A program made the position numbers and the translations under genes. Of a DNA stretch of 64,000 nt, positions 43,383 to 56,700 are shown piece after piece. Positions within the stretch are counted from its first letter, which is position 1, and the number at the start of each line of letters is the position of its first letter. Origin of the DNA: Anopheles merus. Its lineage: Eukaryota; Arthropoda; Insecta; Diptera; Culicidae. The stretch is taken from NCBI RefSeq assembly GCF_017562075.2, contig NC_054082.1, positions 53,082,181 to 53,146,180 of the forward strand, in the 5' to 3' direction. The notes beneath the pieces were generated by a model that had not been told where the DNA came from, did not search any database, and worked only from the letters and a program-made list of their open reading frames with translations.

Positions 43383-46300
43383 GACATGTTCAAATTAAAC
43401 ACATCAATTTAAATTACTTCATACATATAATATTATATGATGAAGTATCAAATATAAAGAAATAATAAAGAATTACACTTCAGAGCTAAATGATTACATC
43501 AATATGGGTCCTTTTTTAGAACTAAATAGTAAAAAAACCGAAAATCATATCATATACAATTTTTGACCAGATTTACTTTTATTTCCACACTGTGTCTAGC
43601 AGGTGGTGATTACAACACAGTGGTTCCATAATGGTCATGATTGTCCATGCTTACTCTAATTTAAATTATCTAATCTCTGTTTAACATCTTATTTTTTCTG
43701 TTTATCTTTCAAATATGTTGTATCAGATGCTATAATTTGATAGCGATTTAAAAGTAAAAATACATATTTAACAAGTAGTGTAATGAAAAAGCAATAAAAT
43801 TGTACGACCACGATCGAGTGTATCACCTACTAAAGCATTTCTCCACTTAGCACAGTGGAAACAAATGTAGGACATAACATCGTTCAAATAAATGTACAGT
43901 GATCAACAACTTTGAAGTTAAGTTAATTTGTGTTAACTTCCCATTCAATTTGTGTTTGAATTGTATGGATCTAGTCAAATTAAAAAAAATATCGATCTGA
44001 TGAATATTCATAGATCGAGCTGACATGGCCCATATCGTTTTTTGTAAATCATTTCATGCACAATATGCAATCCATATTATGCATGTTAATTATTGTTCAA
44101 AATAAGATGCAGAATTTGTGCAACAATCAATTGCTGTACGTTATACATAATAACCAGTTCTGGATATGGAAGAATCCATCACTACGAAAATGAGCCCATG
44201 ACGTGCATGTGTTAGCATGTGCAGGTGTAACTCAGGACTGTTCTCAAATCTACATAAATTAATTGACCTAAACTCTGCAATACAAAAAAAACTTGTTCTG
44301 TTTCTATGATGGTTATAAATGTCGCGTTATTGCTTTTGCAATGGTCATGGTAATTTGAAATGAAATTTTCACAGAAAATATTGAATTATGAAAATAAAAT
44401 ATTTCTACACATGCGATCAATTTTTTTAGCGCCACGGTGGTGACAAAATGTTGAAAAAATTTCAACTTGGGCAAAATTGCAACTGCAAAATATAAGCTTT
44501 TCTCGTGGCCGCACCAAAAATATACACAAGAACGACAAAAAGCTCCAACATCTGAGTATCATCGATATTTTGTTAAACAGGTACATAAATCAAATACAAG
44601 TCAACTTTTGTCAACTTTATTTCCTGGCTGCTCCAGGTGACAAAATTTTGACAAAAGCTCAAAAAAGTGATAAAAGCTCACGTTTAACTATGTAGATGCT
44701 GTTAACTATGTAGTTAACATGTAAAACTTTGTATTTTAACAAAAGAACTTGTGTGGAAACAGTCCAATTTCGAACTTTGTTTCCATGGGATTAGTAAATG
44801 TTTACAGAGATTAGGTCTTAAGTCATAGCACCATGTTAAGTCGAGTAAATTTGATTTTTTAACCCATCAACAGTACGACCATTGCCCATTGTGTGACGCT
44901 ATCTTGCAGCCTGCTGGCAGGCTCTGCCATGCTCTCTTTGCTCTCTCTTCTTCATTCAAACGAACCGCGCAGCGCGAATCGACGCACTTGCCTAGACGTA
45001 CGCCCGCATTCCGAGCCCGCGAGCGTTTCTTTCTGTGTTTGTGCTTTGTGCGTTTGTGGCTCAATCTTGGTCATTGTTGTCCAATCAATATTGCTCGATT
45101 GGGTAGTGATTGCTACTAGTGTTATTCGTCTCTCGCTGGTGCGTTTGTGTGTGGTGATACTCTTCCCTAGTAGTGCGCAGAAGTAGGCGAATCGCTTCTT
45201 TTATCTGCCACCGAAAACAATAACAACCCGCGTGGCGACAGCTGTCTAAAAGGTAAACAACCACACACCGCTTCCCGGTTCACCAAGGAATCTAGCAGTG
45301 ACACAGAGACATGTTTAGCCATCATCATCAAGCCCTCAGCAAAATACATACAGATTTTGTCAGTACAAACAGCAACACTGCCAAAGAAAATGTGCACAAA
45401 TGTGAGATAAAATAACGCCGCAGTGTTTGCCGGTAGTGCGATAGAAGAACGTGACGATTGCCGGCAGAGCACAAGTGGGTGAATTTATTTCAGTGATGTG
45501 CAACAGTACGCGTATGTGGCTCTGGATGGTGTAGCAGCACGGTTGGATCTCGCGCATAGGAAGTTGAATGCCACGGAATGGGATCGATGTAAAAAGGTTC
45601 GAGAAAGTGAAAGATAAAGAACTGGCCGCGTGTGGTTCGGTTCTGTTCTCTCTTTTTCTCGCAGTGCGCCGCGGGCTTACCGCGTGTGTTGGGCTCACAT
45701 ACACTGGCAGCGCCCAGACCGGTCACAGTTGGTTCTGTCCGGTCTTGGATTCTGTTTTCATCCGCTGAGAGAACCGGATGATCTCAAAAGCCTGATGGGG
45801 AGGACAATAAAAATGTATATTCCCTCACACGTACGCACCCCTAGAATGAAACAGTAAAGAAAAGGTGCCCGGAATCTGTTGGAGCTTTGGGAAGAAGACC
45901 GATGGGCTTACAGAGTTTGTGTGTGTGTGTCTGTGAGGGTGAAAGAAGGCGTACCACATTCGACATTGTGTATTCGCTTCTGCCACGGTGGCTTCAGCAC
46001 AGAACGGGCAGTTGCCGTGGTTTCGGGGTGGTGGTTTAATTAGCGTTTTTGTGCTCTAGCCTAACGCCAAATTGTGGGGCTAGATCACATCTCTAGCTCT
46101 CACCATTCGGGCTCACGGTGATCGGTGTTTTTGCTTCGACGCCAATTTTTCGGTGTTTAAATGCGGAACCACACCACCACCCGACCGGGCTTGGCCTTAT
46201 GCCTCCCTTTAAAGCATCAGGAATTCTGGAACCAAATAAATTATAATCAAAATACCATGGGAACACTTCCCATGAAAGTCGACGACAGACAAAGAGCAAC

Positions 46301-47407
46301 ATACACAGAACACATACAAAGACATACAAAGCGGTTGAGCCTCTAGAGCTCTTGAAGTGATTGGTCTTTTTTGTTTATCGGCAAAATATGCAACGCTTCA
46401 ATGAATTCAACACAAATACAAATACCTCCAATCGCTCAAACCCCACAGTAAGAGGGCAGTCGTTTAAACGGTGCAAAAGTTGAGACGATAAACCCCCATC
46501 GAACTGATAGCACGCCCAGTCTACCACATCCCTCACCCAACAAAAAAAAACAACTATTTATAAATAGGCCCATCGATTATTCATTGGTGGTGGCTGTACT
46601 GATCGTTTCAATAGATTCGAAAAAAAGTCCAAGTAAAAACGTGGATCTCTTCGTCATTTGACTCATTAATTTCTACAAATATTTTGTGTGAATCAACATG
46701 CATTCGCGGGCTGATTTTGAGTGGATTTAATGAATCAACTTACTCTGCCGTATAGTCCCCATACCTGTGTCAACCTCTTGCACCTGTGTTGAGTCATTGG
46801 CTTGAACTCGTCATTAATGTATTCCTTGAATCCGCCATCCTAGACGTATGCGAGATATAAAAAAAAACTCTTTTTGCATGAGTAATTTAAGTACTTATCT
46901 CATAATTTAGGTTAATGATTGAAGAATTCAGGCTTCCGAGGTATTACATACTTTTTAATTATATAGGAACCGCTTTCCCTTCACAGTTCATTACCCTAAA
47001 AGAGGCTCGAACAATATTCACAAACTGTTTATCTACATTGCAATAACCTGGCTTACCCAAAAGCTTACCTAAAACCAGACTATAAATTACTATCCCCTTC
47101 GCGTACGACTCGGGCAACCGACGCCGTCCAACATACAGGATCATATAAAAACACCGCCCATGCACATCCTTACATGTTCCCCCTTTAATACCCATATGTA
47201 TTGTATGCATTTATTTTCCCCGCAGTGCAGCTTTACTTCTCTTTTCTCTTTTGCTCCAACATACGAACCAGAGCTGTAATAGTTATGTTTCTGTTTCACT
47301 CTTACCTTTTCTTTTCACTGCTCGGCGATTGTTGTTATCATGTTGCGCGTTGCGACTTGCTGGCTGATATATTTGGCTACGTTCCAAAAACATTGGCCAC
47401 CGGACAG
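43383..47407. other. upstream flank / possible first intron of filamin
   Basis: AT-rich to about 44,870. An imperfect inverted repeat built on TTTTGTCAA lies at 44,605-44,657. A GC-rich promoter-like block follows (listed separately). 46,330-47,200 is AT-rich and featureless. Open frames here show no domain. Confidence 0.4.
44880..45785 (+). promoter_or_regulatory. candidate proximal promoter and 5' leader of filamin
   Basis: A sharp rise in GC and CpG (for example GAGCCCGCGAGCG), a pyrimidine GAGA-like tract (CTCTCTTTGCTCTCTCTTC) and leader-like DNA ending at possible donors (AAAAG|GTAAAC at 45,252; AAAAAG|GTTCGA near 45,597). The plus strand leads into filamin 2 kb downstream. No single start site stands out. 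Confidence 0.3.
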
Positions 47408-47777
47408 GGCGCCCCGCAGTACTACCAGGAACTGCAGCAGCAGCAGCAGCCCCGCGACTACGACGACCCGGACGCGGACGAAGAGGCGGAGATGGAGGCG
47501 GAGCGAGATTTGGCCGAGGACGCGCAGTGGAAGCGAATACAGCAAAACACGTTCACGCGCTGGGCCAATGAGCACCTGAAGATCATCAACCAGACAATTG
47601 CCAATCTCGAGAGCGATCTCTCTGACGGGCTGAGGCTGATCGCGCTCATCGAGGTCCTGTCACAGAAGCGCATGAGCAAACATAACAAGCGACCAACCTT
47701 CCGCAGCCAGAAGCTGGAGAATGTGTCCGTCGCGCTCAAGTTCCTCGAAGTTGAGGGTATCAAAATTGTCAACATCG
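47408..47777 (+). CDS. filamin exon A: N-terminus and most of CH1
   Basis: Encodes GAPQYYQELQQQQQPRDYDD, an acidic stretch (DADEEAEMEAERDLAEDAQW) and the first CH domain (TFTRWANEHLK, LSDGLRLIALIEVLSQKRM, RPTFRSQKLENVSVALKFL). It ends AACATCG|GTAAGT, phase 1. The left boundary is uncertain. I use the ACAG at 47,404-47,407, with a CTGAT branch-like word about 40 bases upstream, because it begins close to the conserved N-terminus. The better pyrimidine acceptors at 47,225 or 47,230 would prepend about 60 hydrophobic, Cys-rich residues that do not look like filamin. Confidence 0.85.
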
Positions 47778-50700
47778 GTAAGTACCAGTCGAAAGGAATT
47801 GATTTCAAATGGTTACCAACGTAAAGTTTTGTCAAACATCACACGTTGCGAATTATTTAGTCCCACTTTGTTGATAAGTACTCCCGCTACATCGTCAACA
47901 AACACATGTATTCGCTTCATCTTCCCAGCGTTCAAAAATTCGAGAATGAAAATTTGTTCATTTTACAATTGACCAAAGCTTCACTGCCACTCGCATACAT
48001 ACGAGCAGCGGCTGGGACAGAGAAGCACACCAAAGCTTTACCAAACATTGAAATAAAACGAACCCCACTCGACATTGTTATGCTCGATGCGTCTGTTTTT
48101 TCGGGTGCGTGTTGTTGTGTTGTTTCATTTTTGACGAGCCAGTAGTTGTGGCCACTCAATTTGGATGTACCTGGCCCCAAAGGGAAGCATCGCTTGATTT
48201 TGCAAACTGTGCCTGCAGTCGGTCTAACCTGTTTGTGCGCATCTTCCACATGCCTTCGCCACTCTCCCGAACTTGGACTGAAATTTCATTATTGAGTGGT
48301 CGGATCGGTCCGGTCGAATGAAACCAAACGATTCTGCCGTAAAGATGGCAGCATGAGAATGCGAAGATGAGATAACGAAGAACAAAATGAGCTTGGCATA
48401 AAGAAGAACGTCATCCCGAAGTGGCCATGCGACATACAATGCCATGCAAACGGGTGATTTCTCTCGCTTTGCCATTATGAAGGCGAGTAGGAAGTTACCA
48501 CGGCAAGGCTAAGTAAGGGTGATCCCAAAGGCTTCGTTTTGAGGCAACACACTATAGCAGTGGCAGAGCACAGCGATTCACCCAAGTTGGTGCTACAAAC
48601 AAGTTGTTTTTTTTTTTTTTCGTTGGCACGCAACCCCAACATCCGTCAGGGGCATGGCAGTTTAGCGAAACGACAAAAAAATGAACGAGGAACGGAATGG
48701 CAATTCACAAGTTTTTGGAAACAGCGATAGAGAGGAAGCGTTTTGCAAGCTTTTCTTTCCGTCAGTGTTTTTATGGCGTTTTGTGTTCTTTTGCCCGTTC
48801 GTCCAAACTCTGGATACCTCTTTGTTAGCTGTGTGTGCACTTTACGTAGTTTATTTTTAAAGCACGCGAGCACACGACGCTGTGTCAAACATTTTTCGTT
48901 AACGTTAGACTTCAACGATTCGGCGACAACGAACTTAGTGTGTGTAGTAGAAGTAGTACGGGCTGAAGGTGCACTCTCTCGCATACGGAATGCAATATGT
49001 GGTGCGATACGCTGTACGATAGGGTACAATATGTACGGGAAGGAGAGCAAGCGCACAGCAGCAAGTAAGCAAGCGATCGTTTTGGCTTTAGCGTTTATGG
49101 AATTGTCTTACCAAAACCACACACGCGCGACTTGTGGCGAAGATGGCGTGACGGTGGCAAGTTGTTTTACAAATCGCTCGGTTAATTAGTTGTGCGTTTT
49201 ATCGCTTCACTAGGTGCCGAATCGAGCGCAACTAAGCACTTTGTGGACACTCGCATATACGGTGATTGCGGCCGACTTTGGACAAGTGGCGTCGTAAATA
49301 TGTCCTCTCGCGTTACCAACGCATCCGTCCGTCCCGAGTCACACCTGAGCAGAGAAAGCCCCGCAACGCAAGATGCGGCACGGAATTGAATCAAAGCTGA
49401 AAAATAACAATAATCTCCCTGTCGAAGAAGAAGAGCGAAATATTTGCACACCTTTGACAACCGGTTGTTCGGCTCATTGACTGACACTGGATCTGCTTGC
49501 GTATCTGTGGCTTCGTTGCAATTAGGGAAAAGTCGGTCGAATGCTTCCAACTTGTTGGAATGCAATTCATCGTCATATTCAACCCAGTCTCAAATGGCAA
49601 GTCTGGCTGTATCTGCCAGATTTGAGTCAAAACTGATCTTCGCTGATAGTGGTGTAAATGTAGTTTGTCGGAGAAATACAACCCGTTTCAGTGGGCCGGG
49701 GGTTTAGTTATTTCTAATTTACGATCCACCTTTTAACAACGTCCCATATATTACCGGTTGTTTAGTTTAGGTTTTACCTTTCCTTGAAAAGTTTTGTTCA
49801 CTTCACTCGATTATCTACTGGGTAGTAGGAGTCATGGCAATTCATGAAGGGTATCGAATGATTTAATATGTAAATGATGACGCTTCTACTTCATGCAACT
49901 CTTTGTGCTCATTTTATACCCGTGCTACTTTCGTTTCTTTCCTTTCATTTGTATTTTTTAAACTACTATTTATCCTCAACCAACAAGATTGCAATTATTT
50001 ATTTAACGTCATTTCCTTTGGATCATGTATCAACAGTATCTTATCAGTCACCGATCGTCACTGAACACTACTCGCAAATCACACCTCAAATAATCAATAG
50101 CTAGACCTGCATATAACTCCACGCCTATCACCACAAAGATTCTTTTTTATTTGAACAGCTCCTTTTTTGTTACCACTGCCGGGTGCGGCGGCGTCTGATG
50201 CATTCTGCTCAAAAAATGCACTTTTTCTGTCCTTCACCGACCGCCACCCAGTGCAAGTGCTTAGACTCGCTGGGTGTGGAGACACGTTTCGATCGTGTTA
50301 TTTATTTGCCAGACAGTGACATACACATTCAGATTGGTTCAGCATACATACAAGCTTTTAAAAAGATTAACGAACTCCTCGAGCATGTCAGGGGCTGTGT
50401 GTGACCGAATTTGCCCGATACCGTGTTACAGTCGACAGTAACGCATGCAAACATTCACACTCAACTGCGATAATGCGAGACGTCGCGATTCGCTCGGACG
50501 AAACAGACATTAGGTCACTTAGCGTACTTTAGCGCGGTGGGTCATCAGAACAGTTGTTGCGGTTGATGGCGTCACGCGTTGGCATTTAATCGAATGCAGC
50601 AAATGAAACGCGATGTGGCTTCTGCATGACGTAATCGAGTTCCAATCTAGGGGCAGGATGTGATCATGGTGGTTTTTGTTTTTAACTTTTTACACTTTTG

Positions 50701-53700
50701 TTCCATTTTACATCCAAACACAGCAATAAACACATGCGTGATGTGTTTTGCACAAACCCCAAGCAAACCACTGATGAGTATGTGTGTTCGAAAATTATGA
50801 TTGACAATCAATCATTATCAACATCGAGCCTGAAGTAAACCCGCACGAAATTGATCGATTGATTCATTCCATCGAAATGCGAGTAAAGTAAAAATTGCTC
50901 TGCATGAGTGCAACATTTTTGGTTTTATTTTTTGAGGACTTGTCGACGACATTGCTCGGCAACTACTACAACAATGTTACAGGCCAACACTCGTTCCATT
51001 CCCGAGCAGCGCGCATATCGAAAAATAAAACTCGGTCGCCCAACTTTCCCAGATTTGGTTCAAAAACTGTCATGAAAACCGGCAACAGGCCCATTCGTCG
51101 GTGGGCATACGCGTGAAATTTATGCGCAACATTCTCCGATGGCTCTCCTCTACCCTCATCATCGTCTCAACTACATTGCACTTATTTCCATTGAATTGAT
51201 CTCAGCCAAACAAACGAGAAATGACGGGAAACCCGACCGAAACGTGCCGGGGTGCTGAATATAATATGGAACCTAACCCAATAAAATAAAGCTTCTTTGC
51301 TTTTTTGGGATTCTCGCGCGCGCACCCGATCGACAACGGCAACCATCGTTTTGTGTTGGCCTTGCCGCTTATGGTCTAGTCGCCAGCGCCAACGCGGGAG
51401 TAGGATCGATGTATGTATATACATTTCGTTCATATTTGGATGCAGACAAGATCGACGATCGAGGCGAAACCCATGCGCTGAAACAGGTTCTTAGCTAGAG
51501 CATCGCGCGAGCGGGACGAGGTGATGAATGCCGGCATGTGACGCTTACTACTACGGTATGCTTCGGTTTTTCAAGTTCTGCTCGTGGCACTTGAGAGGCT
51601 GTTGCTTCTATCTTTTGCTTAGCACGAGCCGGCGCTCAGCCACACTTGATCTTGAACCGTTTGCCGGCGCCCGATGACGCAATCAGTGAGATTTTCCCCC
51701 AGCTCTGATCACGTACGAACGACGTGCCTGAAATCTGATGCGCCAGAAATATGGGAGCCCGACGACGACGACACGATAAATGCAGGAAACTGACGTGGCA
51801 AATTTGCATCCTTTTTGCTACATTGAAGATGAGCCGGTAAAGTGGGCAAGCAACATCAGCACCACCCGTGTATCGCGGGAAGCACGTCAGCCGAAGCGAA
51901 ACACTCCTATACGATGGCGCAAGAGTGTGAAAGCATACCATGGGAGAGCGGCCAATCTCTAGCACCGGCCGCGGTGCAGCAGACCGTAAACGTCCATCCC
52001 GGACACGTCCAATCGTGGATGTCCGATGAAGGATGAGGGTTTTCGGTGTGAGCCTCAGAATAACATTCACTGAATAACTCTTTTAAGCTTCCCTCTTGTG
52101 ATGATTTCACATCCGTTAGCTCTAGCAGCTCTAACTGACTGTTCTGCTGGTGTGGGAATGTCTTATCAAATGTATTTACGATGTATTCTATTGCCCCAAC
52201 AAAATAGAGCGTAACATGCATTTTATCATTTCCCAGCCCAAAGAATAACATTCTTTTGTAGAACTTTTATTTTACCCGACGTATTTTCTAGACTTTAGTG
52301 GATTGATTTGGGGATCCGTGGTAAAGGTGGTCAATGCACGGTTTATGAGAAACATGTCTTCACCATATAAAACATCCAATTTGGCTTCGAGTTTGCCGCC
52401 CAAAGGGTGCAAACAAGCAGTGCAATAAAAGTTTCAATTTTTCGATAATTTAATTATAATGTAATGTTTCGATAATGAATTTAAAATATTGAAACTCGCC
52501 GTTCCAAAAACGCACACAAATGTAACACGTTCCGAGGCTTCTCCACCCCAAACCGAGCCCATCTCGATCACTTTCCCTTTCGATCGCACCAACCACAACG
52601 ACCACGGTGTGTTGGAGTAGGCTTGCTGTGTGATTACGATTGTTTATGTGGCTATGTGGCTTCAAATGGGCCAGATTGTAAGTATGCAAGTAAAAACAGG
52701 CGGACTGTGGTAGCCCCATGATCATGTTGCTGGATACGCATATACGCATAATAACCAGTGCATGGCAAGCGGAACGTTTTGTGGGTAGTTTTAGTTTTTT
52801 TGTTTTTTTTTTTTTACTTTGCATTATTCGCCCTTCTTCTGTTGCTACTGACAACGTCCAGTTTGTCTACCAGTGGCCATAGCAGGCGCAAGAAACAACC
52901 CTGACTTGATGACTCAAATGCTAAATATAGGCAAAGCAAGCTTCCAAGGAAATTCGGTGCCTTTTATGCTCTCTGCCTCTGTGTCCATCTGCGTGCGTGT
53001 ATTCGTGTGCTCGGTGTGCTTCTACATCACGTGCCCTCGTAGGTTGATTCCAGTTTGCTCCCTTCCACCGGGTCCGTAAACACCCCATAAGAGGAGTTGG
53101 GCTTTTTTGCTGGGGAGTCTCTCGCAAACAGCCACATTACCCATGATTGCATTCGGCAGAACGGCGATACAGAAGAGTAAGCCAAACCTCTCAGGCTGTC
53201 TGTGGAATTCGCGATGAAGTTTGCAGCTGCCGATACGAAAAGATAGTGTGTGCGTTTATGCACGTACAGGTAGACTTTTTAATGTTTAGCGATTGCCATT
53301 GCCAGTCGGCCCAGCATCGACTGCAAGAGTAGGCGCCGTTTTGAGCGTCTTTTCGTGAATCTGGTAATAGAGAAAAAACGGAATAGGGAAAAATATATGC
53401 GATATTCAATATTACACAGTCCTATAGACCAGACAACAGAGTAGGGGAAGTATGGGTTGGTTCGACACTGTGGGTAAGATCGACAACTTGTCGTTTTAGT
53501 ATTTATAGAACTTTTTGAAGAAAAACATTTGTACACATTATTTATATTAACTGTTTCGAATATTTGAGTCACATTTCCCTTATCAGAAATCAGTTGCCTA
53601 AATACAACGGTTACTTTAATTTTTGTTCATGAGCATCCTGTTCAGTTATACGCACAATATGGTAAAATGTCCAAAACACATCCAAGTAAACCACCATTTT

Positions 53701-56700
53701 ATTCCATTTTGACAATCGCAACGATCGTTCCCGTATTCGATCGAGTTTGGGAAAGTGGCTGATCAAAAAAACATTCTTTAGTATCATTATAAGTAAACCT
53801 TCATTCTTCTAACACCTGAAATCTACAGTGGCTCACTAAATTTAAGGTACAGCTGCATACGATCTGTACTATAAGATAACTTTTACTGTCCGTAAATTAG
53901 TTTTTACCCAAAACCTTGTCCCTTTTGCGGCAGTTGTGTTGGCATTACCTTTGTGAATTGATTTAGTGATTCAACCAATTAAAAATAGGCGTTTAAGCTT
54001 GTTTTTTTTTCAATTTTTTCACGCCATGTATAATGTTCGAATAAAATAGGATTTTAAATGGTTTGACTGACTGACTTAAACCTGAAAGGTGACACATTCG
54101 TACATGTAATCATAGGTTGTATCATACAGAGGTTGTTCTATTGTATGACTTCAAATTCAGGGGTTTTTGTAAATTTTGTCTTAAATATGACATACAAAAT
54201 ATGATAACATTACATTTTCAATCGTAAAAGAATGGCCAAAAATAGAGCCAAATAAATACTTTGAAAGATTACCAATCAAATGGTACCAACATCAATTAGA
54301 AAACCATCAATTAGATTAGAATACCATCTATCAATTAGAATAGAGTGTACCATCATTCACTGTATGCTTTCGACTTACAACATAGTATGAAAAATTATAT
54401 AAATGATTTATCATTGACTGTTTTTTTTTTTATTCAGGAGAGACGGCTTTGCCGTATTGATTATCATTGACTGTTTTCTAATGTATAAAAAATAATAATT
54501 CGTTTCACGTTTATATCTTCCTTTCTTGCTCCTTACAGATTCTTCCGACATTGTAGACTGTAAGCTGAAGCTTATTATGGGTCTGATTTGGACGTTGATT
54601 TTGCACTATTCCATCTCGTTGCCGATGTGGGAGGGCGACGAGAATGGCGACAATCTGGCCAACGGCAACGGGGCCTCGCCGAAGCAACGGCTGATGAACT
54701 GGATACACCGGCTGGTGCCGGATCTACCCATCAACAACTTCACCTCGGACTGGACCAACGGTAAAGCGGTCGGAGCATTGGTGGATGCCGTTGCCCCTGG
54801 TCTCTGCCCGGATTGGCCAATGTGGGACCCGAAGGACGCGGTACAGAATGCGGCCGAAGCCATGGGTTTGGCAGATGACTGGTTGAACGTTCGCCAGCTG
54901 ATACGACCGGAGGAGATGGTGAATCCCAATATTGACGAACAGTCCATGATGACATATTTGTCCCAGTATCCGAACGCGAAGTTGAAGCCAGGAGCTCCGC
55001 TACGTCCCCGCACTAACCATAGCAGGTGAGTCGCGCTAAAGTAACAATGCCAAATCAGGTAAAAATCGACTGAAAAAGGATCTGAACTAAGAGTAGGAGA
55101 TCCAAATAGTTGATCGCCCTAGAACAAATATCGTAGATATCATGTTGCTCTCGTATCCGTCCCATCCTTTACTCATTTGGAATGGATTGTGGATAACTAC
55201 TACCGTGATTAGTTGCATTTTTGTACGTCTCATCATTTCATCATCATTTCCATTTTTTACGTAAATTGGTAGCCGTAGATTTATTAATACAATCCCACAC
55301 CATCAATCAAATACTTGCCAATACACACACACATTCTTCCACCTTAAATGCACAACCAGTTCGTTCGATTGCGGTTCTACGATCACAGCTGTGTGGTATC
55401 TATCTTTCTGTATCTTTTCTTCTTTTCTTTTTTTCTTTTTACCCTTCTTTTGCTCGACATTGACCTTACAATTCCGATGTATGCACACTTACCCTATTAC
55501 ATTGCAGTGTTCCACCGCCGCGGTAAGTTGTTGCTGCAAAGGAAATGTACCAACTAGCGACTAGCGATTATGATTTGTTGATTTCAAGCAATGTTACCAT
55601 TTGTTTTACGTTGCCCGTTTACCCACGTTGCTATTAGATTCTTATGTATACTGTCGCGTCTGCTCACGATCTGCCCTCTCGGAACTCACGATTTTGGACA
55701 ACAGTAACGATTAAATTATGGAAAAAGCAAATTTGTTCCCTTTAAAAGACGACCAAAATGCACACCTGCAACATAGCGCCTGAATTAACCCATCAGATAG
55801 TGTGCTCATGTTGTGTTTTGTTATTTCTATAACGGTTGATTTTCTTGCTGAATAGCTGCCACACATTTAAACAACAATATTTCTATATGCTTTAAGGTTT
55901 CTAGGTCTTAGATGGCCTCTTTAAGTACTCTCTTTGCTTGAATGGGAAACGTGGAAGAAACACGACTTAACGTGAATTGGAAAACTTTGGAGTTTGAAAT
56001 TGGAAGACAGAAATTCAAAAGAAAATGCACCAAAAAGCAGTGGCGAAAGTTGTCTACATTTACATGGTTTTCTTCTTTGTTTCTCCTTTACTGGCTATAT
56101 GTGTGATCCTTTACGTACTGGCTATTTGTGTGATTGTGTTTTGCGTGAATGTGTGATGTTCCTGTAAATAGTTAAAGCTTTAATAGCAAACTGATTTACC
56201 TCATGACTTGTGTGTAACCGGCATCCTCAAAGTGACTGGATAAGAATAAAAAAGTAATTTTAGCCGTCACATCATACCACCTTACTTATTTGCGTTTTGT
56301 GCGTTCACTTTATTATCCGTCCAACAGGGTGCGCGCGTATGGGCCAGGAATCGAACCGACCGGTCCGACAGTCGGAGCTCCAGCTAACTTTACCGTAGAA
56401 ACGTTCTCCGCTGGAAAGGGCAACGTCGATGTAGCTGTACACAATCCAAACGGTAACCCGGAAAAGGTGGACTGCCGCTTTAACAACGATAAAAATCTGA
56501 CCTACTCCGTTTCGTACATTCCGAAACTGGAGGGACCGCACAAGGTGTACGTAAAGTTCAACGGCCGTGATATCCCCAAGAGTCCCTACGAGGTGCAGGT
56601 AGAAAGCCAAGCCGGTGATGCATCCAAGGTGACGGCGACTGGTCCGGGCCTGCTTCCGGATGGCGTTGTAGTCGGCAAGCAAACGTACTTCGACATCACA

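Noticed and set aside
47431..47450. CAG repeat as an expanded microsatellite
   Set aside because: Only five or so glutamine codons at a site that is Gln-rich in other insect filamins; normal coding sequence.
51636..52070. 144-codon minus-strand frame in a filamin intron
   Set aside because: No domain, no splice partner, and opposite short frames are also open; more likely regulatory DNA.
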